Shown: positions 43,648 through 56,816 of the stretch, piece after piece
Layout: each line of letters begins with the position of its first letter
How positions within the stretch are numbered: position 1 is the stretch's first letter
NCBI GenBank assembly: GCA_034387635.1
Contig: JAOANU010000003.1
Span: forward strand, 1,426,001-1,490,000
Origin: Rhodosporidiobolus odoratus
Taxonomy: Eukaryota; Basidiomycota; Microbotryomycetes; Sporidiobolales; Sporidiobolaceae
Direction of reading: 5' to 3'
DNA length: 64,000 nt
Translations under genes and position numbers: made by a program
The notes under the pieces: model-generated
Seen by the model: the letters and a program-made list of their open reading frames with translations, nothing else
Database searches by the model: none
What the model was told of the DNA's origin: nothing

Positions 43648-46082
43648 CTAGACCACTCTCTCACTACCCCTACCTGAGCGAGCCGCGTCCCAAGCCGCCC
43701 TCCCATCTCCAACCCCCGCTCCGACCGCCGGTGATCCTCCGCCCATCTGGACCCCGAACAAGCTACTCTCCCTCTTCGCTCCTCCTCTACCGCCTCGAGC
43801 ACTCCCCCCCACCTCCTCTCCACGAACCGCTACGAACGGATCCTCCTTGATCCCCACTTCATATTCCTTCTCTTCATTCCTAGCCTTGGCCAGCATCTCT
43901 GCCAATTCTTCATCCGTCAAGCTCATCAGCGACGCGTGCCCGGCCTCAGCGGACGGAGCGAGCCGACCGTGCTTGGCGGCTTCTACTTCGGCTTCATCGG
44001 CGAGGGAGAGAGGGTGGCCGAAAGGAGAACCTAGTTGATGTTTCTTTGCTGCTTTGGGCGAGGCGGCTGTGGAGTGAGATCTCGCCGTACGGAGCGGCGA
44101 GGCAGATGTGGGTTTTGATGGAGAAGGAGGATGGGGTATGCTGGTGGGTTTGGGCGAGAAGTTCTGTCCGCTGGCGCCTGTGTCTGAAGGAGGAATTTTG
44201 GGTGAGGCGGCGAGGAGGCGCACGAGGGCTGAGCGAGTCGAAGATGGTTTCGTGGGAGAGGCGTTCGCAAACCTTGGTGCGGAGGAAGTGGGCTGCTGCC
44301 GCGGCGACGAAGCCGAGGCTTGCTGAGCCGTCGGGTTCGTCGTCCAGTGGTGCAGACCGGGCGCTGGCGGCGCCTGCGGAACCACCCTCGGGTGCATACC
44401 GGGTGCGGTGAAGGGGCAGCCGGTACGCGGGCATAGTTCTCGCTTCGGACACGTATGCGCAAAGAAGCATGCGTCCTGATCGAGACAGGTGTAGCCAACG
44501 AGGAGAAGAGGACAGGGTGTCCGGCTCAGTTCGAAGCGGAGGGCTTCAAGTACCTCGCGAGGGATCTTGTACGAATGCGAGAATGTGCAGCGCTCGTCAG
44601 TGCAGCGAGTTGACGCAAGGTAGAAGTCTAGGCATATCGGCGGGTTTTGCTTACACAGAGGCTGGAGCGGGGAGCACGAAGTCAGCTGATCAGCAGATCG
44701 CCTGTGGAGAGAGACGGGCAAAGCGTGCGCACCTTGGTGTAATCCACCTCGACTCTGTTGCCCTTTCTCGCCCCTCCCGCTTCAAGCTGATGCCGCCTCA
44801 ACACACCGTCCATCTCGATGATCTGCGGCTCCCGCCTTCTCAGCTGAGGGAGAAGGTAGAAGCCATGATAGGGCTCAACAAATAGGATCTTGTCGGGGAA
44901 GGTGACCTTGTCGGCACCTCGCGAGGGGCAGAGCGTCTCGGCCAGAGGGAGATCGAAACCCCAGCGGCCGATGACAAGGCGTTGGCAGAGCGGGTTACGG
45001 GCGAATATGGTCGCAAGAGCTGGGGAAGAGGATATTAGGTCATGCGGACAGGAGAAGGCAAAGGTCGACGTACCTCTCTGCCTCTGCAAGGTCATCTCGC
45101 TCGCCGTATTGCCAACTATGAGGAGGAAAAGTGGATGGGCACGATTGAAGCCATTGATCTACAGAGATGACTCGGTCAGTAGTCGTCGGGACAGGGCACG
45201 ATCCGGCGTACGAAATCGTCAAGTTCAGCAACGGATGTAACGAGGCCGTGCGAAATGAGCGACTTGACAAACTCGGTATTTCGTGTCCTGCGGAGGACAA
45301 GCGTAAGCCTTGTAAGATGGTAAAAGCAGACTTCAGGAACGAACCAAAAGATGTACACCATGAACTGCCATGTCTTGTCCCGCTCGAAAGCCGGCAGCCT
45401 AAGCAGACTTTTGCGAAGTTGGCGATGTAACGCTTCTGCGGCATAGCGACCAGCATCGGCTGGATGATGGAAGACTTCCGGCGAGAACTGTTCATGCAAG
45501 GGGGTCAGCCCAGCATCAGAGTGGTAGGGAGATGGGAGCAAAAGCCGACCAAGTCCAGCTCGAAATCGAGAATAGCCACGGCCAGTGCTGCAAAATGGAC
45601 TTCAGCAGAGTCACTTGCCTAGAGTAGCGATGAACCGACCAGTCTGTACATAAGCGCCATCAGGATGTGGACGTGGAAAACGTCGATAAGAAAGCGACGC
45701 ACATTCCCGCCACCAAGCCGCTCGACCTCGTTCCTCGCTGCCTCTAAAAGCTCCTCATCGTCCTTCCTGCCAGCTTTGACGTCCTTCAGCTCCCTGTCTG
45801 TCACCGCCAGCCTAGCTTTGAGCTCATCATTCTCGGCCACGAGTTTTCCGAGGAGCGACTCCGCTTGCTGCTGATGCGAGGCTTGCATGTTGACCCATTG
45901 CAGATGGAGCTCGTTGAGCTGCACAAAGTCGTTCGCAACAAGTAAGGGAGGTATGGACAGATGAGCAGCAAGGAAGGGAAACGGACCTGTTCCTCGCTCA
46001 GTTGCTTCGACTGTTCCGGACCAACCGGACCAGCTCCGCTAGAGAAGTTGGGCAGCCACGAGCCGAGATATGCGAACGCCAT
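43648..46082 (-). CDS. Coiled-coil/DUF7923-like protein with CCCH zinc fingers
   Basis: Starts MAFAYLGSWLPNFSSG at 46082. A coiled coil (LNELHLQWVNMQASHQQQAE, LVAENDELKARLAVTDRELK) leads into a conserved globular domain: LAVAILDFELDL, FSPEVFHHPADAGRYAAEAL, WQFMVYIFW, NTEFVKSLISHGLVTSVAEL, NGFNRAHPLFLLIVGN, LCQRLVIGRWGFDLPL, FPDKILFVEPYHGFYLLPQL. Zinc fingers follow: ICLDFYLASTRCTDERCTFS-H (CCCH spacing), then a related set CPLLLVGYTCLDQDACFFAH and CPKRELCPRTGCPF. The C-terminal ~220 residues are disordered, with DEELAEMLAKARNEEKEYEV near the end. Fungal proteins of this architecture are presumed RNA-binding regulators. It is a tandem paralogue of the gene immediately downstream. The exact splice between the coiled coil and LAVAILDF is unresolved. 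Confidence 0.75.
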
Positions 46083-46320
46083 CGAGTATGTCGGAAGCAG
46101 AAGAAGGTGAAAGCGGGGAAGGAAAAGGAGGTCAAAGTGCGCGAGGGCAGACCCGGAGCGAAGCAAGCGGGGCAGGAAGCAGCCTGCGAAACTAAGTGAC
46201 GATACCGCAAACTCCAGCCGAAGCGGGCTTCGTCAGAGGTCGACGCGACATCAGCTTGTTACCATAGCGGACAAACCCTCCTCGCTAAGTTACCGCGAAC
46301 TCCTCCTTCTTCTGCCAAGC

Positions 46321-47282
46321 CTAAGCCCCTGTGTGACCAGCAGACATATGAATTGTAGGACCCACAGCCTGCAAACCTGCTGTCCGGTCGCTCCTCAGCG
46401 AGTCCCACTCGAGCACCAGATCGAGCACGACCTCGTCCCTCTTTTCCTCCTCCTTCATGCGCTGCTTTTCCCGCTGAGCTAATTCAGCAGCGAGCCGTTC
46501 TCGGCCGACGGCCAGCTCTGACAGCTTGGAGGCGAGGCGGCGAGTATGGAAATGTAGACTGCTGAGCGCGGCTTGCGAGATGAGGCTTGTCGGAGAAGAC
46601 TGGAGAGTCGAGAGGAGAGATTGTAGACGGGTTTCGCTCCGGTGAATAACATGTGTGAGGTAGAGTAGCTGTAGCCCTGACGAGTTAGTATCGTCCACCG
46701 GTCTAAGGGCGAGAACGGACGCGGAAAAGACGGGATGGAACGAAGGAGCAAACGCAAACTCACCTGGCGGCTGTAGATCATATCTCGTTCCTCAGTCTCC
46801 TTCCGTTCAGCTCCGCTCTCCTCCCCCCCATTCTCCGGCTCCACCCCACCGCTTGTCGGCCGTGACTCGCAATCCAACAATCCGGCATCCGGCTCGGCCA
46901 AATCAATACCGTCTTCTCCTGCTCTGCGGTAAAGCTCTCGCATCTCATTCGCCCAAGCTTCCTGGAGTACCATCTCCTGCTTCGCTTGATCGAGCAGCTG
47001 GCGAGACTTTTGCTGAGCTGTATTGACGAAAAAAAGGACGGTCAGCCGGCTAACACACGCTTTTTCAAGGTCTCAAGAGTAGGACGCACCAACCATCTGG
47101 TCCCGCACTACCCGCTGCCTTTCCTCCCGCAGTCCATCCATCTGTTCTGCGCATTGTACCCGGGCTCTACTCGATTCGAGCAGTTGGGCGAGGAGGCGAG
47201 AAATGACGACGGAGGAAGCGTCGATCGCGGCTTCGAGCCGAGACAGGTGTTGAAGCAGAGTATCTACAGGATTCATGAGCAT
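46321..47282 (-). CDS. Coiled-coil protein of unknown function
   Basis: Three exons encode about 260 residues, almost all helical. It begins MLMNPVDTLLQHLSRLEAAI and continues RARVQCAEQMDGLREERQRV. After an intron: QQKSRQLLDQAKQEMVLQEA, WANEMRELYRRAGEDGIDLA, an acidic disordered loop (SGGVEPENGGEESGAERKET), then after a further intron LQLLYLTHVIHRSETRLQSL, FHTRRLASKLSELAVGRERL and QREKQRMKEEEKRDEVVLDL. It ends SAGHTGA. The heptad pattern suggests a structural subunit of a larger complex (kinetochore, spindle or motor adaptors are typical), but I recognise no family. Two ATGs, 47282 and 47276, open the frame. Confidence 0.65.
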
Positions 47283-47692
47283 CTGAGCTGACTTGTACCG
47301 TCTGGCGAGATGACGATGGGTGGGAAAGCAGGTGCAAGGTTGAATGAGGTCGAGGTATGAGATGAGACTCGACTAGTGCATGCCGTGGCGAAAGAGGGTT
47401 GCTAGGAGGAGCAGAGATCCTTGGGTACGATGAGTAAATCAACCGTAAAGGAGCTAAGCGAGAACGATGAAAGGTTGACACCACAAAGCAGAACGGGCGC
47501 AGCCAGTTCAGATTCACGAGAGAGAACCGAAGTCCGCTCCGGCCTCTGGGCTTGAGGCTCACAGCAGTTGTGGCAACGATGAGCCTTATCTGACAGCCAG
47601 GGAGGAATTGGCTCCCGTTCATGCGCCGCATCAGAAATACTCGCGGACCATGCCGACTGGCAACTCTAGTGCCCCGCAGAGCGTGCGCAGAG
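47283..47692. other. Intergenic region between coiled-coil gene and DHX35
   Basis: About 410 bp upstream of the coiled-coil gene and downstream of the DHX35 stop. Short frames only; nothing supported. Confidence 0.45.
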
Positions 47693-50600
47693 CTACACAA
47701 CCTGCCCTGCCCGCTCCCTGAACTGATAGTAATGCCCAGCGAGCTCCACAAGCCAGTCTTGCTCGATGGCTGTGCAGTCGCGCATGAACCGCTTTGTAGT
47801 TTCGATGACCTGGGTAAGAGAAAAGGGTGCAGTTTATCAGCATGCGAGCACGCTACTCATGTATAGAGCAGTCACAGTTGGGTAGACTTACTTCATGGTA
47901 GATAATGTACGAGGATGGCGAGTTGCGGGTAAAGTAGACAGAAGAGGGATGGACGTGAAGAATCTGTGACCATGCGTATCGAGACGAGTCAGCGCTATTC
48001 ACCCAAGAGTCAGCGGTGGGTAACGCTTACCGCTCCCTCTCTCACACTCCTATACGTCCCATCCGGTTGCGCAACCGCCGCATTGCGGAAGTACCCCGAA
48101 GTGAGGCATCTTCGAACTTTGGTGTGGTCTTCGCCGCAGGAAATGATGGGAATGTCAAAGCGCTTGAGGTACTTGCTTAGTTGAGTACGGATGGAGAGGG
48201 CGCGAGAGAGGGCTTTGAAGTTCAGTCGGTGCTGCGCGGGCGGAAGAACGTGAGCGAGCTAAGGCGAACATCGCAGGGAAACGCACGGTATGACACCATT
48301 TTGACGACTTGCGACCATCTGTAGAACTGGGGGTCAGCCAAGAGAAACAGCGCGAGAAGAACATGCACGTACACTTGACGAAGGCGTTGTAAGCATTCAG
48401 AGCGGTGAGGTGGTCACCCTCCTCGACGGTGAACTTTCTGCGCTCAAGCTCGCCCCGAATCGAATCTCCTTCGTCAATGACAAAAACGTTCTGCACTCGT
48501 GAGATGTCAGACGGACCAGCTCTCGTAGAGAAGAGAAGACAATGGCGCACTTGTACGGAAGTCATCGCCGCAATAGTCAGAATCTCGTCCGAGCAACCGA
48601 AAGCAGCCGAGTCGAGGAGCTGGAGACGAAGCATCGTATCAGCAACTTCCGCGCAACAGCCAGGTGGAGGATAGCAGACGCACAATCTTGCTCATCATCG
48701 GGTCAATCGGCATCTCGGCCATCCTCGTCCCCAGCGGCTTGGTCAACTTGCCCTCCTCGTCCAACGCACCCAAGCAATACAAAAACTCGAGCGCCCGTTC
48801 GAGCATCATAGCACTCGGGCTTGTCATCCAATCGAACCTGAGCACGTTCTGAATCCCGAGGCTCTTGAGCTGGAGAACAAGGAGGGAGATGTCGCTTCGG
48901 GTTATTTCTGGTGGAGTGGTTGGAAGGAGGGTTTCCAAGGCGGAGGAGGGGAAGAGACGGAAACATTTGCCGGGAGAGGTGCGGCCGGCTCGGCCGGATC
49001 GTTGGGCGAGAGAGGCGAGGGAGCAAGGAGTCGTGACGAGGGCGTCCATGCCAGTCGAGGGGTCAAACGACCGCAGCTGTGGAGCAGGAGGGCTATAACC
49101 AGGGTGTCATGCCTGCGACATTGAGACGGGTCGCACCTTGACCAGCCCGGAGTCTACCACGAACTTGATGCCCTCAATTGTCACACTCGCTTCTGCCACA
49201 TTAGTGCTGACGATGACCTTTCGTGTCCGCGGTGGTGGCGGCTCGAAGACTGCTATCTGAGCTTCTGTCGACAGGCCGGAGTGCAGAGGGAAGGCTTTGA
49301 TGGCAGGTGCTCCTTGTGGTAATCTAGGAGAACAGCAGCGTGAGCGAAGATGCGTTGGCCAAGTCTGCGACTGTGCACATACCGATGCTGGTAGTCTGCT
49401 ATTGACTGTAAACATCGGTCAATGTCTTCTCGTCCTGTCAAGAAAACAAGGATATCGCCAGTGGGATGCTGTTTTGAGGGACTCGAGAAGGTCAGGGAAA
49501 CCAATTCGGTGGTACCGCTTTCAAAAATGGGAAGGCTTACCTTCAAGTGGATGTCGTACACCGTTTCGACGGCCTTCATGACGACGTCATTCGTCGGCTC
49601 GTCGAGATAAGCAATCTCAACCGGGAACGCCCTTCCCTCCAGCCGCACCATCACCGCATCATCCGGTTTTGGCGGCTTTTCCTTCTCCTTCTTGTCCCAT
49701 CGTGACTTCTTGGCAGGAGGAGGAGCATCTTTGCGTGGTTCGTCCTCGTTGAAGAAGTCGACAAAGGACTGCGCTTCGATGGTGGCGGAGGAAATGATAA
49801 TGCGGAGTGATGGGCGTACGCGGCGGATCCTGCGGGGTCAGAGTCATCAGCCTGGATAACTGCGACTCGGAGAACCGACCGTCACACGACTTGAAGTCTT
49901 CTCTGTATGTACCCGGGTTGTGCATACTTGCAAACGAAGGACTCACTTCTTGAGGGTACCAAGCAGCAGATCGGTGTATGTACTCCGTTCGTGCGCCTCG
50001 TCAACCATAATCACGGAGTAACTGCGATCTGTCTGGGTCAGCTTGTACTCGATGAAGAATGAAGGATGTCCGACTGACCGGGACAGCAGCGGGTCCAGGA
50101 GAATCTCGCGAAACAGCATGCCGTCCGTCAGATACAAAATCTTGGTATCCGGTGTAGATAGCGCCTCGAAGCGGACGCTGTAGCCAACCTGTGAGGGATG
50201 ATGATGAGTACGATGCAGAGGCGAGAAGACAGGAGAAGACGAGGAGGCGCACCTCATCTCCAAGCACACAGCCAACTTCCTCAGCGACCCTCTGCGCAAC
50301 ACTAATAGCTGCAACCCTTCTCGGCTGAGTGATGGCGATGCTCTTGCCTTCTTTCGCCCAGCCGGCCTCGAGCAAGAACTGCGGGATTTGGGTACTTTTG
50401 CCGGTTCCCGTCGGAGACTGGAGGATGACAACGGGGTGTTGCTCGAGGAGGTAGAGGAGCGCTTCGCCTATGTATACGCAGCGTGGGTGAGGTAATCATC
50501 ATGAAGATGGAAAGGAGCGTACGCTGTTTTGCGATCGGCAAGCGAGTCCTCCTTTCCGACACGGCGATATTGGACTGGACTCTGCCCGTTACTGCCCCAC

Positions 50601-50750
50601 TTGCGCCTGCTGCGTCTGCTCCGGCTGCATCCGCATCTCGGTCGATGGAAGAGCCGCTGTAACCGGGAACAAGGTGAGTCCGGCTGAAAGATGGACGAGG
50701 TGGAGGGGACAGACTGACGGTGCAACGGTACCAGGCTTCCAGAAGGACAT
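47693..50750 (-). CDS. DHX35-type DEAH-box RNA helicase
   Basis: Starts [12 protein letters not shown], matching the FWRPGTEGP start of human DHX35. Helicase motifs in order: [15 protein letters not shown] (motif I, Walker A), [20 protein letters not shown] (Ia), [21 protein letters not shown] (Ib), [20 protein letters not shown] (DEAH, II), [18 protein letters not shown] (SAT, III), [13 protein letters not shown] (IV), [20 protein letters not shown] (V), [19 protein letters not shown] (VI). The winged-helix/ratchet and OB parts follow: [70 protein letters not shown]. It ends [11 protein letters not shown]35 is a spliceosome-associated helicase in humans and is absent from S. cerevisiae. About ten introns. 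It is divergent from the mitochondrial TrpRS gene across 137 bp. Confidence 0.9.
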
Positions 50751-50887
50751 AGTGGTAGATAAATTAAGCTGACTGCGGCAGTCTTGAGTCGCTTCTGAGC
50801 TGTTCGAGGTTCGGGAGATGGGGAAGAGAGAACGAGGGAGGATTGATTTCCTACTTCACCGCTGGACATCTCGCTACAGCCGAGAGT

Positions 50888-52512
<1,625 letters not shown>

Positions 52513-52724
52513 GTTTTCTCCCGTTGTCCTGTACTAGACGCAATTCGCATTCAGCAACCTGCATTAGCATGCCGCTTTCCGACGTCCGTATTACTCGAAG
52601 CACCTTTTGCATTCGCATGTTGACTCTTTGGCTTGACTGTCGTTGACTGTCGCGGCTGCCCGCGGGATTCTTCAGTTCCGGCGTTTGCCTTCCCAGATCT
52701 TGGCTTCTCTCTACCCGACCAAAA

Positions 52725-55130
52725 ATGGCTACACAAAGCACTACCTGGTCAACGCAGAGCTGGCGGGATCGCCCCATCGGCCAGAGCGTTCAATACCCCG
52801 TTCCATCCACCTCAACCTCGACATCTTCCGTCAAACCCGATCCTGTACTCTACAAGCGCAAGGAGTCGCTCGAGCAAGTATGCACAAAGCTGGAAAAGCT
52901 GCCTCCCATCGTCTCTGCCGTCGAGGTGCGGTTCACTTTCTTTCCAGGGAACTCCGCCTCGATGATATTGTTCAAACCAGAATCTCAGCTGATCTTGCGG
53001 ATGGTGCCCAGATCGAACGACTCAAGGCTGAGCTGAAAGAGGTAGCCGAGGGAAGGGCCTTCTTGCTGCAGGGGGGAGACTGTGCTGGTCCGTTTTCCTC
53101 GTTTTCCTCCAAGGTTTCCTCCGTTCTGCGCTCCCCCTTTCCGTTCTCACGCTTGGCATGTCTGCGTCATTCGTAACCACTCTGCGACAACTCGGATCGG
53201 CCTCAGAGAGTCAGTCGCTGATCTCGTCGACCCGCAGAGCTCTTCGACTACTGCACCAGCGAGAAAATCGAGCATCGCCTCTCGCTGCTGCTGTCGATGT
53301 CGCTCATCCTCATCTGGGGCCTCAAGCTTCCCGTCGTCCGTATCGCACGCATGGGTGGGCAGTATGCCAAGCCTCGGTCGAGTCAGACGGAGAAGTTGCC
53401 GGATGGTCGCGAGGTCCCTTCTTTCCGGTACGTAGTCCCTTCCCTGCCTTGACTGTTTGTCTCGTTATCTTCTCCGGCCATGCTCACCCAACTTGAGAAA
53501 ACAGTGGCCACAATGTCAACGGCATCTCGCCCGATGATCGCCTTCCCGACCCCGAACGCCTCCTGTCAGCCTACTTCCACTCGGCCGCAACCGTCAACCA
53601 CGTCCGCTCCCTCCTTTCCTCCGGCTTCGCCTCCCTTCCGAGCTCGAAGGACCAGAGTTTACCATGGTCCCTGCCGCTCGAGCATGTCCGCAGTCCGGAA
53701 CTGCAGAAGAGCTACGAGGCTATCATCAAGAACCTGTCTGAGGCGCTCGAGTTCATGAGCGTTATTGGCGTTGATCGGGCAGGGGGGTCCAAGAGCGGCT
53801 TGGCGGGAACGCTCGAAAGTGCCGAGGTCTTCATGTCCCACGAGGTGCGCTACCCTTTCCCTCTTTGACAGGCTGACGTTTTGCGCTCACCCCGACTCAC
53901 TCTGCAGGCCCTCATGCTTGAATACGAGTCCGCCCTCACGCGCTTACTCCCTGTCCCGAGTTTCGCCGCGTCCGAACCTGGTCAAAAGGGCTACTAGTCA
54001 GTCTTGCTCTGCCTTTCTCTCTTCCTCCAGGCACACTAACTTGACCCCTCCACAATCTCAATCTACAGCTGCACCTCAGCCCACATCATCTGGATTGGCG
54101 ACCGTACTCGAGCCCTCAACGGCGCTCATGTCGAGTTCTTCCGAGGTCTGCGTAACCCGGTAGGGATCAAGATCGGCCCGTCGATGGATGCTGAGGAATT
54201 GGTCAAGTTACTGGATATCGTCAACCCCGAGAAGGAAACGGGTAAGGTCGTATTGATCACTAGGTATGGAGCTGAGCTGGTAAGCCCGAAGCCTCCTTCG
54301 CAGTTCTACTCTGCTGTCGTTTTCATCGTTTCGCGCACGATCTGACTAGTTCGCCATACTTATGCTCGCAGGTCGATCAAAAGCTTCCTGGCCATATCGA
54401 GGCAGTCCAACGGTCTGGACACAAGCGCAAGCTCAGATGTAATCCTGTAATTCACATGTGCATTACTGACCTCTGATTCCTTACCTTGCCTCACAGCGGT
54501 CTGGCAATCCGACCCTATGCACGGTAACGGAAAGGTAACTCTTTTACGCTGCGCAAAACCCTTTTCCAGGTAAACATGGGCTGATCAACGCTTTCCCACA
54601 GTCCTCCTCCCTTCACCCCGGCGTAAAAACCCGTCATATGCACGACATCGTCAGCGAAATCTCCTCCTCCCTCCGAATTCACCAACAACTCGGTTCTCGA
54701 CTCGGAGGAGTTCATCTCGAATTGACGGGAGATGTAGATGAGAATGGGTTTAGCGTGACTGAGTGTTTGGGGGGCAGCATGAGGTTGGAGGAGGAGAGCT
54801 TGGGGTTGAGGTTTCAGAGTTATTGCGATCGTGCGTTTTTTTTTTTTGATTCTTTCCTTTTCTTCTATCTTTCTGTCTCCTTCTCTGTCGCACGCTTCTC
54901 CGAATCAGACCGAGGTTGCCTTCCGCCGGGCCCAGCCGGCTGACCCGGCCCTGTTTTCTTCCCTTGCCTTCCCTCGTCTTGTTGCAGCTCGCCTCAATTT
55001 CGAACAATCCCTCGACGTCGCCTTTATGCTCTCGCAAACCGCTGGCGCGCGAGGTCGCGAGGCCTCCAAGATGATCTATGACGAGTTGGCGTCGAGACCT
55101 GGGAGTCTGGATAGTCGAGGACCTTGGTGA
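52725..55130 (+). CDS. Class II 3-deoxy-7-phosphoheptulonate (DAHP) synthase
   Basis: Catalyses the first shikimate step: phosphoenolpyruvate plus erythrose 4-phosphate gives DAHP. It starts MATQSTTWSTQSWRDRPIGQ. Plant/bacterial type II signatures are clear: GRAFLLQGGDCAELFDYC, PVVRIARMGGQYAKPRSS, GHNVNGISPDDRLPDPERLL, YFHSAATVNHVRSLLSSGF, LEFMSVIG, CTSAHIIWIGDRTRALNGAH, VEFFRGLRNPVGIKIGPSMD, VVLITRYGAEL, VWQSDPMHGNGK, GGVHLELTGDVDENGFSVTE, RLNFEQSLDVAFMLSQT. The cysteine of GGDCAE and the D/H of SDPMHGN are metal and substrate ligands in the family. Yeast uses the unrelated class I enzymes Aro3/Aro4. Around ten introns; one holds a 12-T run just after its donor (54836-54847). It ends SLDSRGPW. 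Confidence 0.93.
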
Positions 55131-55705
55131 GAGGGGGAGTACTGCACGCACGGTCGGACAAGTATCGCGAGAACGGATTTCTGCCAGGGCTTGACTTGAT
55201 GCGGCTGCACTGTAGGGCACGTATAGCATGTGAGGAAGGAACGGGTGAGAAGGTCAAGCTCCGAAGCGGCTTGTTGGATTAGCTCGCCACGAGGGAGGAT
55301 CAGAAAGTCTGGCCATCGCTCTTGTGCAGAGAGCAGCTTGTGCACAACGGGTTTCCGAGGCAGACAGGCTGAGCAGTGCGTCGAACTGTCGAGCCGTCTA
55401 CTCTAGCGTTGCAGCGTACAGCGCCGCCTTGCACAACTCGAGCCATAGGCGCGGCACAGCAGATCCACGCAACGACGATCCCAGAGTGCGGCCAAAAGTT
55501 TCTTGCAGGGCGAAAATCGAAAGAGATGGGAGGCGACGGTCGGGCAGGTCTGGGGATGCGGATGGAGACAGGGACAGGAGACGGATGCGAGTGCGAAAGT
55601 GAGTGAGGAGGGAAGATGCCAGATAGGGGTTGCAATGCGGGTGGACAAGAAATCTCATATGAAGGTCGGGATTGAAGGGGGTAGATCAAGGAGTTGAGGG
55701 ACGGT
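55131..55705. other. Convergent 3' region between DAHP synthase and CKS1
   Basis: About 575 bp between converging stops. Several overlapping short frames exist on both strands but none has family motifs or consistent splice joins. It should contain both 3' UTRs. Confidence 0.5.
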
Positions 55706-56671
55706 TTATTGCCGGGGAGCGTTGCCGTACTTAACCTGGTAGTCTTTCTCGCGTCGAAAGAGGAGCTGCAGTGACAGTGAACCGGTGAGCAAATTTGGGC
55801 AGAGAAAACCCGAATCGAAGCAACTGATAGACGGAGGCAAACAAGGGAAGACATGGCTCTGTAGTCGCTTACGATGTGCGGCTCCGGGGCGTGCGTCTCG
55901 TAATGTTCCCATCCTAGCGACTGGGTCTGTAGGTAGAGCACGATGGCGGCACAATTGAGGTCAGAGGGATACGAGAAGACAGATCAGAAGCTGGTGTAAA
56001 AGAAAAGACGCACAATGCCAATCCCTCGCCATTCGTCCTCCGTCAGCAATCGCATGACATTCGAGTCAGGCTCGAAGTACTGAAAAGGTCGGGAGGGTTA
56101 GTACGGGGGGAGGAAGAGAGGCGGCAAGAAAGAAAGAGAAAAACAACGCACATCTTTTGGAACTGGCAACGCAGATTCAGGCGGTCAAACGAAAGGGTCA
56201 GCGCCGAGGTACAGCACGTTGTGCGCCGTGCGCGCCACTAACAGGACGAGGTCGCGCTGTTTCCACGCTCAACAGCGGTGCAGCCGCCACCTCTGATGCG
56301 AAGGCTCGCACTTGCTTCGTCGCCCCGAGTGGGCGCGTCAAGATCCGCGAGAGGGAGCTCACCAAGCTTGAGCATCTGTCGTGGCAACTGGACATGCCTG
56401 TGATCCAGATGGAGGGCGACAAACAGGAGTAAGCGAATCTGACCTTCTCATGCTCGATGCACCTCCTGAGTCGACTATAGCGCGTCGTAGGGACTGGGTG
56501 AAGTTACCTGTACTCGTACTCATCGTCAGAGTAGCGGTCAGAATAGTGAATGCGGTCGACAAGGTCTTGGTCTGCAGCGAACGGGCCAATGTGTGTCAGG
56601 ACAAGGGGGAAAGAGCAGCACGCAGCTTGAAAAGAGGGCAGTGACTGACATGCTTCACTGTCAACAGGCAT
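55706..56671 (-). CDS. CKS1: Cks1, cyclin-dependent kinase regulatory subunit
   Basis: A small protein split over about five exons. Exon 1 is MPVDSEAY, joined by an intron to QDLVDRIHYSDRYSDDEYEY (phosphate-binding YSDRY...EYRHV signature), then the VQLPRQMLKL region, VPKD, YFEPDSNVMRLLTEDEWRGI and QSLGWEHYETHAPEPHI, ending LLFRREKDYQVKYGNAPRQ. The HAPEPH hinge that permits beta-strand exchange is present, as are the RREKDYQ residues. Cks1 binds Cdk1 and docks phosphorylated substrates, promoting multisite phosphorylation and SCF-mediated destruction. The start is fixed by the exon-1 ATG at 56671, since the YSDRY exon alone has no suitable ATG. It shares a 145-bp divergent promoter with CMR1. 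Confidence 0.93.
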
Positions 56672-56816
56672 GGTGGTCAGGTGTGTAGTGTATGTGGACT
56701 CAACTTGGTAAGTTGCTTCTCCCTCTCGAAGTTCTCTCATCAGCGCGACGCGACGTCTCGATTTCTTCCAGCTCGGCACAACTGCAACTCGGTACTGCAG
56801 AACTGAGCCCAACGAG
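56672..56816. promoter_or_regulatory. Shared CKS1/CMR1 divergent promoter with MCB-like site
   Basis: Only 145 bp separate the two start codons. The hexamer acgcga (56749-56754) within a CG-rich patch fits the fungal MBF consensus ACGCGW. If functional it would tie both genes to G1/S transcription. This is inference from a six-base match. Confidence 0.4.
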
